Assembly (NCBI GenBank): GCA_016125085.1
Contig: WGMM01000004.1
Location: 151,074-215,073, forward strand
Direction: 5' to 3'
Length of the DNA: 64,000 nt
DNA from: a bacterium
Lineage (GTDB): Bacteria > Planctomycetota > Planctomycetia > Isosphaerales > Isosphaeraceae
In this document: positions 55,682 through 63,649 of the stretch, in pieces
Layout of the letters: every line of letters starts with the position of its first letter
Position numbering within the stretch: the stretch's first letter is position 1
Notes under the pieces: generated by a model
What the model was told of the DNA's origin: nothing
What the model saw: only the letters and a program-made list of their open reading frames with translations
Database searches by the model: none
Program-made: the position numbers and the translations under genes

Positions 55682-56338
55682 ATGCCGCAGCGTCTCGTGA
55701 CCGTGCGATCCTACTTCGATCCGCTCGATGCCGAAATGGCCGTCAATCTGCTGCGATCGGAAGGAGTCGAGGCGACGCTCGCCGACGCCAAGCTCGTTTC
55801 GAATACCTGGCATCTCGCGAACGCCGTCCAGGGAATCAAGCTGCAAGTGCCTGAACAGGACTTGAACAAGGCAAGCTATTATCTCGGAGAAATCGATTCG
55901 GCACGCTCGGAAAGGCTTTCCGAAAATCGGGCCGAGTTCGCGGCTTCCTTCGAACACGACGGGACCGACGACGAAGACGATGATGAGGAAGCAGACTATG
56001 CGGACGAATCGGACGATGACTTCGACGAGACCGAATCGGATCATATTCTGCCCTGGACTGGCGGCTACGCGGCGACGGCGGATTCGGACGATCTCGAAGA
56101 TCCGCCCAATCGGGCCGAGGCCAACGCCGATCGTGCGTTCAAAGGTGCCGCCTTCGGGCTGATTTTCATTCCGCTGCAGTTTTACGTCACCCTGCTGTTG
56201 GCCAGGGTCTATTTCGGGGGCGAGAACCTCCGCCCCAGGTATCGCCGCCGGGCGATCCTCGCGGCCGTCGTGAACATGACATTCCTCGTGCTGATGATGT
56301 TCGCCTTTCTGCTGCCGTATTATCTGCTCCGATCCTGA
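55682..56338 (+). CDS. DUF2007-like N-terminal domain with acidic linker and two membrane helices
   Basis: A 218-residue protein. The N-terminal 70 residues (VTVRSYFDPLDAEMAVNLL...IKLQVPEQDLNKASYYL) look like the small DUF2007 'signal-transducing' fold, which often binds or senses in envelope contexts. A strongly acidic stretch (DDEDDDEEADYADESDDDFD) follows, then two membrane helices (FGLIFIPLQFYVTLLLARVY and FLVLMMFAFLLPYYL). The ATG at 55682 is preferred, since an earlier one at 55631 would overlap the previous gene. It is 34 bases after the zinc-ribbon copy 2. Function unknown. Confidence 0.65.
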   Translation: MPQRLVTVRSYFDPLDAEMAVNLLRSEGVEATLADAKLVSNTWHLANAVQGIKLQVPEQDLNKASYYLGEIDSARSERLSENRAEFAASFEHDGTDDEDDDEEADYADESDDDFDETESDHILPWTGGYAATADSDDLEDPPNRAEANADRAFKGAAFGLIFIPLQFYVTLLLARVYFGGENLRPRYRRRAILAAVVNMTFLVLMMFAFLLPYYLLRS

Positions 56339-56408
56339 CCCCTTTTTCGGGAACCCCCACTTTCACGGAACGGGAATTGAACGGCTCATGTCCGCTTGCG
56401 AATCGAAC

Positions 56409-56438
56409 TGGCCAAGTTTATCGAATTGCGGTTATAAT
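56409..56438 (+). promoter_or_regulatory. Candidate promoter for accA
   Basis: A perfect TATAAT (56433-56438) with a weak TGGCCA 18 bases upstream. The surrounding GCGGTTATAATC is identical to that before purC. Confidence 0.4.
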
Positions 56439-56526
56439 CCGTGGCGACCGTGGGCTCGATCGGCCTGCGGCCGGGTCGCGGCGCATCGGCCCGTCTTCCT
56501 GAGTCGTATCGAGGAATCCCTGACCC

Positions 56527-57552
56527 ATGTCCAGCCCTTCCATCCATCGCCTCGCATTCGAAGAACCGATCTTCGAAATGGAAAAACGGCTGGTGGATCT
56601 GGAAAGCCGATATGCTACGGCCCGGGCCGAACATGATCCGGCGACGGCCGATTTTCAGGAACAGATCCGCCGGATGAGGCGTGAACTTTCCGGCCTTTTG
56701 CGCAACATTTACTCGAATCTGGACAGTTGGCAGACGGTGCAGGTCTCGCGTCACCCGGACCGGCCTCAGACACGCGAATACCTGGGCCTGCTCTTCGACC
56801 GCTTCCTTGAACTCCATGGCGATCGTGCGATCGGCGACGACAAGGCGATCGTGACCGGATTCGCCCACCTGGGCGACCGCAAGGTGATGTTCGTCGGTCA
56901 GCAGAAGGGCAAGAATCTTGAAGAACGGATGGCGTGCCACTTCGGCTGTGCACATCCGGAAGGATACCGAAAAGCCATTCTCAAAATGAAAATGGCCGAA
57001 AAGCTCGGCCTGCCGATCATCTCGTTCATCGACACGCCGGGTGCCTATCCCGGGATCACGGCCGAAGAGCGGGGGCAGGCGGCGATCATCGCCGAAAACC
57101 TCATGGCGATGAGCATGATCCGCACCCCCATCATCTGCGTCGTCATCGGCGAAGGCGGCTCCGGCGGTGCCCTGGGCATCGGTATCGGTGACCGGATCGC
57201 CATGCTCGAACATGGCTATTATTCGGTGATCAGCCCCGAAGGCTGCGCCAGCATTCTCTGGAAATCGGCCGAACACGCTCCCAAGGCGGCCGAGGCGCTC
57301 AAGATGACGAGCAAGTACCTCAAAAGTTTCGGGATCATCGACGAAATCATCCCTGAACCACTTGGGGGCGCGCATCGTGACCATCGCGAAATGGCCGCCA
57401 CTCTCAAGAGCTTCCTGACTCGAAGCCTGAACGAACTGGCCCAGGTTCCTCTCGACCAGCTTCTGGACGAGCGGTACGCCAAGTTCCGAAGTATGGGGCT
57501 TTATCACGAAGGCGACGCCGCCCAGGCCGAAATTCCTTCGCAAGCCAGCTGA
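56527..57552 (+). CDS. accA: Acetyl-CoA carboxylase carboxyltransferase subunit alpha
   Basis: It transfers the carboxyl group from biotin to acetyl-CoA together with AccD (not in the window), giving malonyl-CoA for fatty acids. The N-terminal helices contain FEEPIFEMEKRLVDLES (10-26). The crotonase-like core has YLGLLFDRFLELHGDRAIGDD, given here as YLGLLFDRFLELHGDR, then GKNLEERMACHFG, IISFIDTPGAYPG and GEGGSGGALGIG near 207. At 341 residues it is slightly longer than the E. coli enzyme. GAGGAA lies 9 bases before the ATG. The sulfatase gene starts 46 bases later. Confidence 0.96.
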   Translation: MSSPSIHRLAFEEPIFEMEKRLVDLESRYATARAEHDPATADFQEQIRRMRRELSGLLRNIYSNLDSWQTVQVSRHPDRPQTREYLGLLFDRFLELHGDRAIGDDKAIVTGFAHLGDRKVMFVGQQKGKNLEERMACHFGCAHPEGYRKAILKMKMAEKLGLPIISFIDTPGAYPGITAEERGQAAIIAENLMAMSMIRTPIICVVIGEGGSGGALGIGIGDRIAMLEHGYYSVISPEGCASILWKSAEHAPKAAEALKMTSKYLKSFGIIDEIIPEPLGGAHRDHREMAATLKSFLTRSLNELAQVPLDQLLDERYAKFRSMGLYHEGDAAQAEIPSQAS

Positions 57553-57598
57553 TCTCTGCTGCCTCAGTCCTCTCCGATTCTCCGTCGAGTTCGCACCG

Positions 57599-59428
57599 AT
57601 GCGCTTAATCCTGCTGTGTCTGATGGGGATCGTCTGCCCATATTATTTGGGCCGTCCCGTGGAAGCCTCTGCCGGCCAGCCGAACTTCGTCGTCATTCTG
57701 GCCGACGATCTGGGCGCGATGGACCTGGGCTGTTACGGGTCGACTTTCCACCGCACGCCCCACCTCGATGAACTGGCTCGCAACGGAGTGCGATTCACGG
57801 CCGCTTACGCAGCCGCTCCGGTCTGTTCACCCTCACGCGCGGCCCTGCTGACAGGCCTGAGCCCTGCCCGGATCGGCTTGACCGACTGGCTTCCCGGCCG
57901 GGCGGACAGACCCGATCAGCCGCTCAAACGCCCGGAAATCCCGCAGCAACTGGCACTGGAATACGACACCCTGGCCGAATGCCTGGCCCGGGCCGGTTAC
58001 GCGACAGCCCATATCGGCAAGTGGCACCTGGGTGGCAAAGGGTTTTCGCCGCAGGATCAAGGCTTTGCGATGAATGTCGCCGGCGACGAAACCGGCACCC
58101 CGCTGAGCTACTTCGCCCCGTTTCGCAACGCAGCCGGGCGATACATGCCCGGGCTGGAAAACGCCCCCGACGGTCAATATCTCACGGACCGGCTTGCTGA
58201 CGAGGCCGTCGGCTTCGTTCGAGATCAGGCCAGGACGGGCATACCCTTCCTTCTTTACGTGCCCCATTACGCAGTGCATACGCCCATGAAGGCGCGGGAA
58301 GAACTCGTCAGGACGTATGACGCGTCCGGGGTCGCGCCCGGGCGTCAGCGTAACCCGATTTACGCGGCGATGCTCGAAAGTCTGGACGAAGCCGTCGGTC
58401 GAATCGTGAAAGCGATCGACGAGAACGGGCTCAAGGATGACACGTGGATCATCTTTACGTCCGACAATGGCGGACTGGCGACGCTCGAAGGCCCGAACAC
58501 CCCGGCAACCTCCAACGCACCTCTTCGCGAAGGCAAAGGCTGGCTTTACGAAGGCGGCCTGCGAGTGCCATTGATCGTTCGTGGCCCCGGGCTTGCATCG
58601 GCGGGCGGCACGATCGATACGCCCGTGATCGGGCAGGATATTCTCCCGACGATCCTGGCTCTCGTCCCCGGCTCGAAATCGAACGCTCCCGAACTCGATG
58701 GCCACGATCTTTCAGGGTTGTTGCTCAAGGGGCAGGAATTGCCGCGGCGATCGCTCTACTGGCACTATCCCCACTATCCCAATCAGGGGGCGCGACCGGG
58801 CGGAGCGGTGCGCAGCGATCAGTGGAAGCTCGTCGAATTCTTCGAAGAAGGACGAAAGGAGCTTTATGACCTGAAGAAGGACCCTTCGGAAACGCGGAAT
58901 CTCGCTGGCGAAAGGGCCGATATCGTCGAGAAGCTCGGAAAGGATCTGGCCGAATGGCGCACGAAAGTCGGCGCCAAAGTGCCATCGGCGAATCCCGATT
59001 TCGTACCCAGCCCCCAGGGCCGGGACGGGCAGATCGTCATGCCGGCTTCGAAGGCCATGGTTCGCGGCCTTCAGCTTCGTTTCGAGCCCCAGCCGCACAA
59101 AAACACGCTGGGGTATTGGACGCGAGCGGAAGATTATGCTGAGTGGGAATTTACGGTCGAAACGCCCGGCGAATTCGAAATCACGGCTCTCGTCGGTTGC
59201 GGCACAGGGCAGGAGGGCAGCCGGGTCGGATTCGCATTCGACGACACGGCGCCGATCACGCTCGATGTGCCTGATACAGGTGGCTTTCAGGCATTCCGGG
59301 CGATGCGGCTGGGCTTCGTCAAGTTCGATCGGCCTGGCCGTCACCGGCTTGTCGTCAAACCGATCGAAAAAGCGAAACAGGCCGTCATGGATCTGAGGGA
59401 AGTTCGGCTGCGTCCTCAGGCGCATTGA
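57599..59428 (+). CDS. Secreted sulfatase (type I, formylglycine-dependent)
   Basis: A 609-residue sulfatase. A short signal peptide (LILLCLMGIVCPYYLG) precedes the alkaline-phosphatase-like fold with metal-binding Asp36-Asp37 in VVILADDLG. The formylglycine site is CSPSR at 76-80, matching the CxPSR consensus for maturation by an FGE-type enzyme. HIGKWHLGG near 138 and TSDNGG near 287 are further family blocks. The C-terminal 120 residues form an extra beta-sandwich, possibly carbohydrate-binding. Planctomycetes are rich in such enzymes for algal sulfated polysaccharides. The substrate is unknown. Confidence 0.93.
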   Translation: MRLILLCLMGIVCPYYLGRPVEASAGQPNFVVILADDLGAMDLGCYGSTFHRTPHLDELARNGVRFTAAYAAAPVCSPSRAALLTGLSPARIGLTDWLPGRADRPDQPLKRPEIPQQLALEYDTLAECLARAGYATAHIGKWHLGGKGFSPQDQGFAMNVAGDETGTPLSYFAPFRNAAGRYMPGLENAPDGQYLTDRLADEAVGFVRDQARTGIPFLLYVPHYAVHTPMKAREELVRTYDASGVAPGRQRNPIYAAMLESLDEAVGRIVKAIDENGLKDDTWIIFTSDNGGLATLEGPNTPATSNAPLREGKGWLYEGGLRVPLIVRGPGLASAGGTIDTPVIGQDILPTILALVPGSKSNAPELDGHDLSGLLLKGQELPRRSLYWHYPHYPNQGARPGGAVRSDQWKLVEFFEEGRKELYDLKKDPSETRNLAGERADIVEKLGKDLAEWRTKVGAKVPSANPDFVPSPQGRDGQIVMPASKAMVRGLQLRFEPQPHKNTLGYWTRAEDYAEWEFTVETPGEFEITALVGCGTGQEGSRVGFAFDDTAPITLDVPDTGGFQAFRAMRLGFVKFDRPGRHRLVVKPIEKAKQAVMDLREVRLRPQAH

Positions 59429-59475
59429 ACTTCCAGGATCCGACGGCCTGGAACGAATCGAAAATCCGGATTGGA

Positions 59476-60171
59476 TCAGGCTTTTCGCTTGCGGCGTCGG
59501 CCGATGCCGGCGAGCGTCACGACACCAACGGCTGCCAGTGCATACGTGCTCGGTTCAGGCACCACCTGGAACTCAGGCGAATTGAACGCGAAGTTCCGGA
59601 TATTGCCGCCGGTCAGAATGCCGATTCGAACCGAAGCGAAATCGGTCGTGGCGCTGTCGCTGCCGACGCCGATGAACAGAGCGGAGTCGTTCCCGAGATT
59701 GGTCGAAGTACCGGTGAAATTGAATGTCGCGAGGACACCGCCGACGTTGTTCAGAACGCTGACGTAAGCCGTGAATCGGCCATAGATGTCAGGCTGAATT
59801 TGCAGGCCGAAGGTTTTGAGTGCCGGGCCGGAGAAGTTCATCGTCACCGGGCCGCCGAACCGGGTCCAGAGCAGAGGTTCGTTCGGAGCGAAGTTGCCGT
59901 TCCAGCCCGCGCCCTGATTGACACGCTGGGATGCGGAAGCGAACTGGGTGAACGTGACAGGATCGCCAAGGCTCGTGCTGGTCGTGAACGGATTGGTCAT
60001 GATCGTGCCGTTCGAACCCAGAGCCGCGATCGAAATGTTCGCGTTGGCATTCAGGCCGGCTTGCGTGGTGATCGGATAATAGGCGGCATTCGCGCGATGG
60101 GAGAACTGTCCGGCTCCGACGGCGAATACGGCGAGAATCCAGCATTTCAAGGCAAAGCGGAGACGGTTCAT
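59476..60171 (-). CDS. PEP-CTERM sorted surface protein
   Basis: A 231-residue exported protein. A signal (FALKCWILAVFAVGAGQF) is followed by a beta-rich body (LQIQPDIYGRFTAYVSVLN) and then the PEP-CTERM sorting tail: VPEPSTYALAAVGVVTLAG ending in GRRRKRKA. The tail is recognised by an exosortase, not present here, and such proteins are usually linked to exopolysaccharide or the cell surface. It converges with the sulfatase gene, its stop lying 47 bases beyond. The body is of unknown function. Confidence 0.88.
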   Translation of the reverse strand: MNRLRFALKCWILAVFAVGAGQFSHRANAAYYPITTQAGLNANANISIAALGSNGTIMTNPFTTSTSLGDPVTFTQFASASQRVNQGAGWNGNFAPNEPLLWTRFGGPVTMNFSGPALKTFGLQIQPDIYGRFTAYVSVLNNVGGVLATFNFTGTSTNLGNDSALFIGVGSDSATTDFASVRIGILTGGNIRNFAFNSPEFQVVPEPSTYALAAVGVVTLAGIGRRRKRKA

Positions 60172-60474
60172 GATTCACCCAGGGAGATGGCGCGGGGGCA
60201 CGAAAGCCCAAACGGAATTCGTTCTACCTTGTTAAAATCGGCTGACTATTCCGGGCACTTGAGTGAAGTTGGGAGGTTTTTTCGATTTTTTATGCAGGAG
60301 TGACGAAGGAATCCTGAGTCATATCTTTCGGTCGGCCGCGTTGCTCTTTCGGCCGGGTCGGACGTTTCATATGATGCCTTCGGTGTCGATAGCTGCCTTC
60401 GGGCGAAATGGCGGCCTCGCGAAGCCGCCTGTCGACATTTCGATCTGCCGCATTCGGGAAAGGAACCGGGAAAG
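60172..60474. other. Intergenic region between the PEP-CTERM gene and the RraA-like gene
   Basis: Divergent promoter region with AT-rich islands near 60220-60300. No strong promoter, small gene or repeat that I would support. Confidence 0.35.
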
Positions 60475-61167
60475 ATGGGTGCCGTTCTGCCAGTCGAATT
60501 CGAAAGCGACGACGCTTTGGCGAATTGGGTCGCCGAGAACCTTTACACAGCAGTCGTGAGCGATGCCCTGGATGCCGCTGGCTATCGGCATCAGACGCTG
60601 GGAATCGATATCCGGCCCCTGGACGAAACCCTTGTGCTGGCAGGTCGGGCACGCACAGCGCAGTGGAAGCTTGTGGACCCGCACGCCCCCAAGCCGGCGA
60701 ATCCTTACGAGAAAGAGATCGAGTATCTGGATTCAGGCCGCCCTGGCGATGTGTTCGTGATGGCGGTGGGTCGTCACCCGGAAATCGTGCCCTGGGGCGA
60801 ACTGCTTTCGACGGCATGCCGCTGCCGTGGCGCGAGGGGCTTGCTGACGGATGGGCTGGTACGTGATTCGCGGCGGATTCAGGCCATGCGGCTGCCGGTC
60901 TTTTGTACGGGCCGCAGGCCGCTCGATTCGGCAGGGCGTGGCCAGGTGGTTTCGTACGATGAACCTGTCGTGATCGACGGCGTATCGATACGTACCGGCG
61001 ATTTCATCCTTGCGGATATCGATGGCGTGACGGTCGTCCCGCATGAGGTCGAAAAAGCCGTGCTTGCAGCGGCCTGGGCGAAAGTCGCAGGCGAGAATCG
61101 GACGCGAGACGCCTTGCTCGCTGGCCGGCTGCTTCGTGACGTTTATGAGGAATTTGGCGTGCTGTAG
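60475..61167 (+). CDS. RraA-like / 4-hydroxy-4-methyl-2-oxoglutarate aldolase family protein
   Basis: A 230-residue protein of the RraA/HMG-aldolase family. SDALDAAGYRHQTLGIDIRP near 29 and GLLTDGLVRDSRRIQAM (122-138) carry the family Gly-rich loop and the Arg130-Asp131 pair. VVIDGVSIRTGDFILADIDG near 172 is also characteristic. Members act as retro-aldolases on 4-hydroxy-2-oxoacids or, when catalytic residues are lacking, as RNase E inhibitors. The conserved Arg-Asp suggests an enzyme. GGAAAG precedes the ATG. The HIT gene follows after 125 bases. Confidence 0.85.
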   Translation: MGAVLPVEFESDDALANWVAENLYTAVVSDALDAAGYRHQTLGIDIRPLDETLVLAGRARTAQWKLVDPHAPKPANPYEKEIEYLDSGRPGDVFVMAVGRHPEIVPWGELLSTACRCRGARGLLTDGLVRDSRRIQAMRLPVFCTGRRPLDSAGRGQVVSYDEPVVIDGVSIRTGDFILADIDGVTVVPHEVEKAVLAAAWAKVAGENRTRDALLAGRLLRDVYEEFGVL

Positions 61168-61292
61168 CGTTCGCCGCGGCAAACTCTTCGACTGCGGCAC
61201 TGGTCCGGTTTCGCGGGGAAGTGGTATGATAAGACCAGAATTGGCCCCTGATGTTCAGGGCAATCGCGAACTTGCCCGATTGAGCGAATCGA

Positions 61293-61850
61293 ATGCGGCA
61301 TCTCTGGGCCCCGTGGCGAATGCGATACATCCTGGATTCGATCGAGGCTCGGAAGTCCGAGGTCAGAGGCGAATCCGGAAAAGTGTCAGCAAGTTCGGGC
61401 GAGGCCTGTTTCGTTTGCGACGCACTGGCTCAAGACCAGGGTCGTGACCCTGAAAACCAGGTCGTCTGGCGTGGTCCGTCCACGGTCGTGATGCTCAACC
61501 GCTATCCGTACAACAACGGCCACTTGCTGGTCATACCGAAAGCGCATCGTGGTTCACTGCTCGATTTCGAAGGTGTCGAATTGTCCGAACCGGTAGAAAC
61601 GATCAAGGTATGCATGCGCGTTCTGGACCGGATGATGGAACCACAGGGATACAACGTCGGTCTGAACCAGGGGCGCGTGGCTGGTGCAGGCCTGCCGGGG
61701 CACCTGCACTGGCATATCGTCCCTCGCTGGCTGGGCGACGTGAATTTCATGCCGACTTTGGCCGACACCAGGGTTATCGTCGAATGTCTCGATACGTTCT
61801 ACGAACGATTTCGCGTCGAATTCGAACAGGAACTGGCTTCGAACTCATGA
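61293..61850 (+). CDS. HIT-family nucleotide hydrolase/phosphorylase
   Basis: A 185-residue HIT-family protein. The histidine triad is HLHWH (137-141, His137, His139 and His141) inside GHLHWHIVPRW. CFVC (39-42) is the zinc-binding cysteine pair of the Ap4A-phosphorylase-like branch. LWAPWRMRYI near the start is the signature of that branch. Substrate is likely a dinucleoside polyphosphate or nucleotide conjugate. The start ATG at 61293 is supported by homology. The PIN-TRAM gene follows after 73 bases. Confidence 0.9.
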   Translation: MRHLWAPWRMRYILDSIEARKSEVRGESGKVSASSGEACFVCDALAQDQGRDPENQVVWRGPSTVVMLNRYPYNNGHLLVIPKAHRGSLLDFEGVELSEPVETIKVCMRVLDRMMEPQGYNVGLNQGRVAGAGLPGHLHWHIVPRWLGDVNFMPTLADTRVIVECLDTFYERFRVEFEQELASNS

Positions 61851-61923
61851 CCGCGAGACCGGACGTGACATCCGAGTACTGGATCGATCCTCTTAAACTG
61901 CCACTTGCACGAGCTCGACCGGA

Positions 61924-62940
61924 ATGCTGATTTACTTCATACGTGCGGCCTTTCTGCTGATCGTCGGCGGCATCGCCGCCCGCGCTTCGCGAACGGTCGG
62001 CGAGCAGGTCAATCCCTGGCTCTTCTTCGTTGGGGTCATGGCTCTCGCCGTCGTGACGATGTTTTGGGACATCTTCACCGCCCGCAAGAAAATCCAGACC
62101 GTTTCGGCGATCTTCTTCGGGCTGATCGCGGGGCTAGTCTTGTCCGACCTGATCAGGTCGGCGATCGAGCCTACGCTCGTCGCATATATCAAGGAGGAGG
62201 TCGTCAAATCGATCAACGGCCTCGTCATCGTTTTCGTTTGCTACGCCTGCGTGACGACCCTGATGCAGACCAAGGACGATTTCAGGTTCGTCATACCCTA
62301 CGTGGAATTTTCGCGCGAAATCAAAGGCCCGCGGCCTCTCGTGCTGGATACCTCGGTGATCATCGACGGCCGCATCGCCGACGTGGCCGAGACTCGCGTG
62401 CTTGACCAGGCTTTCGTCGTGCCGAGATTCGTTCTGCAGGAATTGCAATCGATCGCCGACAGCTCGGACAAACTCAAGCGGAACAGAGGCAGACGTGGCC
62501 TCGACATCCTGAACCGGCTGCAGAAAATGCCGGATGTCGAAGTGATCATTCACGATGCCGACGTGCCGGAAGTGAACAAGCAGAAGGAAGTGGATCACCG
62601 GCTTGTCGCTCTCGCGGAACACCTGGGCGGCAAGGTTGTGACCAATGACTACAACCTGAACAAGATCGCCAAGCTTCAGGGCATCGAGGTCATCAACCTG
62701 AACGACATGGCCAACAGCCTGAAAACGGTCGTTCTGCCGGGCGAGCATCTGATGGTCCGGATCATCAAACGCGGCGAAGAGCCAGGGCAGGGGATCGGCT
62801 ATCTGGACGACGGCACAATGATCGTCGTGGAGCAGGGCGGGTCACACCTAAACGAACAAACCCGCGTGCAGGTCACATCCGTGCTTCAGAAGAGCGCGGG
62901 CCGGATGATCTTCGGCAAGATCGATCCCGAGCGGCGATGA
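61924..62940 (+). CDS. PIN-TRAM membrane-anchored protein (YacL-like)
   Basis: A 338-residue protein with four N-terminal membrane helices (about 4-20, 33-52, 58-80 and 97-115), a PIN nuclease-like domain (about 138-255) starting PLVLDTSVIIDGRI (Asp142 and Asp148), and a C-terminal TRAM domain (about 270-335). The PIN acidic residues (ADSSDKL, VTNDYNLNK) are present, so RNase activity is possible. Bacillus YacL has the same plan. The exact role is unknown. It follows the HIT gene. Confidence 0.9.
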   Translation: MLIYFIRAAFLLIVGGIAARASRTVGEQVNPWLFFVGVMALAVVTMFWDIFTARKKIQTVSAIFFGLIAGLVLSDLIRSAIEPTLVAYIKEEVVKSINGLVIVFVCYACVTTLMQTKDDFRFVIPYVEFSREIKGPRPLVLDTSVIIDGRIADVAETRVLDQAFVVPRFVLQELQSIADSSDKLKRNRGRRGLDILNRLQKMPDVEVIIHDADVPEVNKQKEVDHRLVALAEHLGGKVVTNDYNLNKIAKLQGIEVINLNDMANSLKTVVLPGEHLMVRIIKRGEEPGQGIGYLDDGTMIVVEQGGSHLNEQTRVQVTSVLQKSAGRMIFGKIDPERR

Positions 62941-62981
62941 ACCGGGTCTTGATCGGTCGTTTCGAGCTTACGTGTGCGTGA

Positions 62982-63066
62982 TATCGCTGGTGGGACTCGA
63001 ACCCACACGAGACTTCCGTCCCATCAGATTTTAAGTCTGAAGCGTCTGCCATTCCGCCACAGCGAC
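62982..63066 (-). tRNA. tRNA-Leu (anticodon UAA)
   Basis: An 85-base cloverleaf read on the minus strand. The acceptor stem GTCGCTG/CAGCGAT closes with one G-U pair. The anticodon stem TCAGA/TCTGA encloses CTTAAAA, giving anticodon TAA. The long variable arm (class II) and GTTCGAGTC T-loop are as expected for tRNA-Leu. CCA is not encoded. Confidence 0.95.
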
Positions 63067-63203
63067 ATGCACGGTAGCCTAACATCGAAACCGCGGCCCC
63101 GCCAGTGCCGACTGTTCGATTCCGCGGGGTAAACGGATTCCTGAAGCTTTGCCGCATGATGAGAAATGATCGAAGTGCAGCATCCGGGCTGCGATCAAAA
63201 GGA

Positions 63204-63228
63204 AACGCGGACCGAAAAGGTCCGCGTT
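63204..63228 (-). terminator. Terminator after the HU-like gene
   Basis: A 10-bp stem AACGCGGACC/GGTCCGCGTT with a 5-base loop. On the minus strand it is followed by TCCTTTTG. It lies 44 bases past the HU stop. Confidence 0.8.
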
Positions 63229-63271
63229 CTTGATCGATCCGAAATTTCGTTGCACGAGATGCCGAAGCGTC

Positions 63272-63649
63272 TCAGGAAACGGCGTCCTTGAGGGACTTCA
63301 GCAGGCCAACCTTGATGGCGTTGCGGGCCGGCTTGGCCTTGATCGTCATCGGCTGCTTGGTGAAGGGGTTGATGCCCTGCTTGGCCTTGGTGGCGGGCTT
63401 CTTGTAAACCTTAAGCTTCATCATGTTCGGCAACACGAAGATGCCAGGGCCCTTCTTGCCCAGCTCATCCTGCACGAGCTTGTGCAGCGTGTCGAAGACC
63501 TTTTCCAGGTCCTTCTTGGTCAATTCGGTAGCCTTGGCCAGGTGGTCAAGGATTTCGGCCTTCGTCTTGGGCTTAGAGCCCGCGGCGGCCTTGGTTTCTT
63601 TCTTGGCGGCCGGCTTGGCGGCAGCCTTCGGAGCGGCTTTCTTAGCCAT
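63272..63649 (-). CDS. HU-family DNA-binding protein with Lys/Ala-rich N-terminal extension
   Basis: A 125-residue protein. Residues about 28-125 carry the HU/IHF fold: KTKAEILDHLAKATELTKKD, then GINPFTKQPMTIKAK with the DNA-intercalating Pro, ending ARNAIKVGLLKSLKDAVS. The first 27 residues are a Lys/Ala-rich tail (MAKKAAPKAAAKPAAKKETK...), like histone-H1-type tails or the lysine-rich HU variants of some bacteria. It should compact or organise the nucleoid. GGAG lies 10 bases before the ATG. The upstream region reaches the end of the window. Confidence 0.88.
   Translation of the reverse strand: MAKKAAPKAAAKPAAKKETKAAAGSKPKTKAEILDHLAKATELTKKDLEKVFDTLHKLVQDELGKKGPGIFVLPNMMKLKVYKKPATKAKQGINPFTKQPMTIKAKPARNAIKVGLLKSLKDAVS

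Noticed and set aside
51068-56338. Zinc-ribbon/HEAT cluster as an antiphage defence system
   Set aside because: No nuclease, protease, NTPase or other effector domain is present and the neighbours are housekeeping genes.
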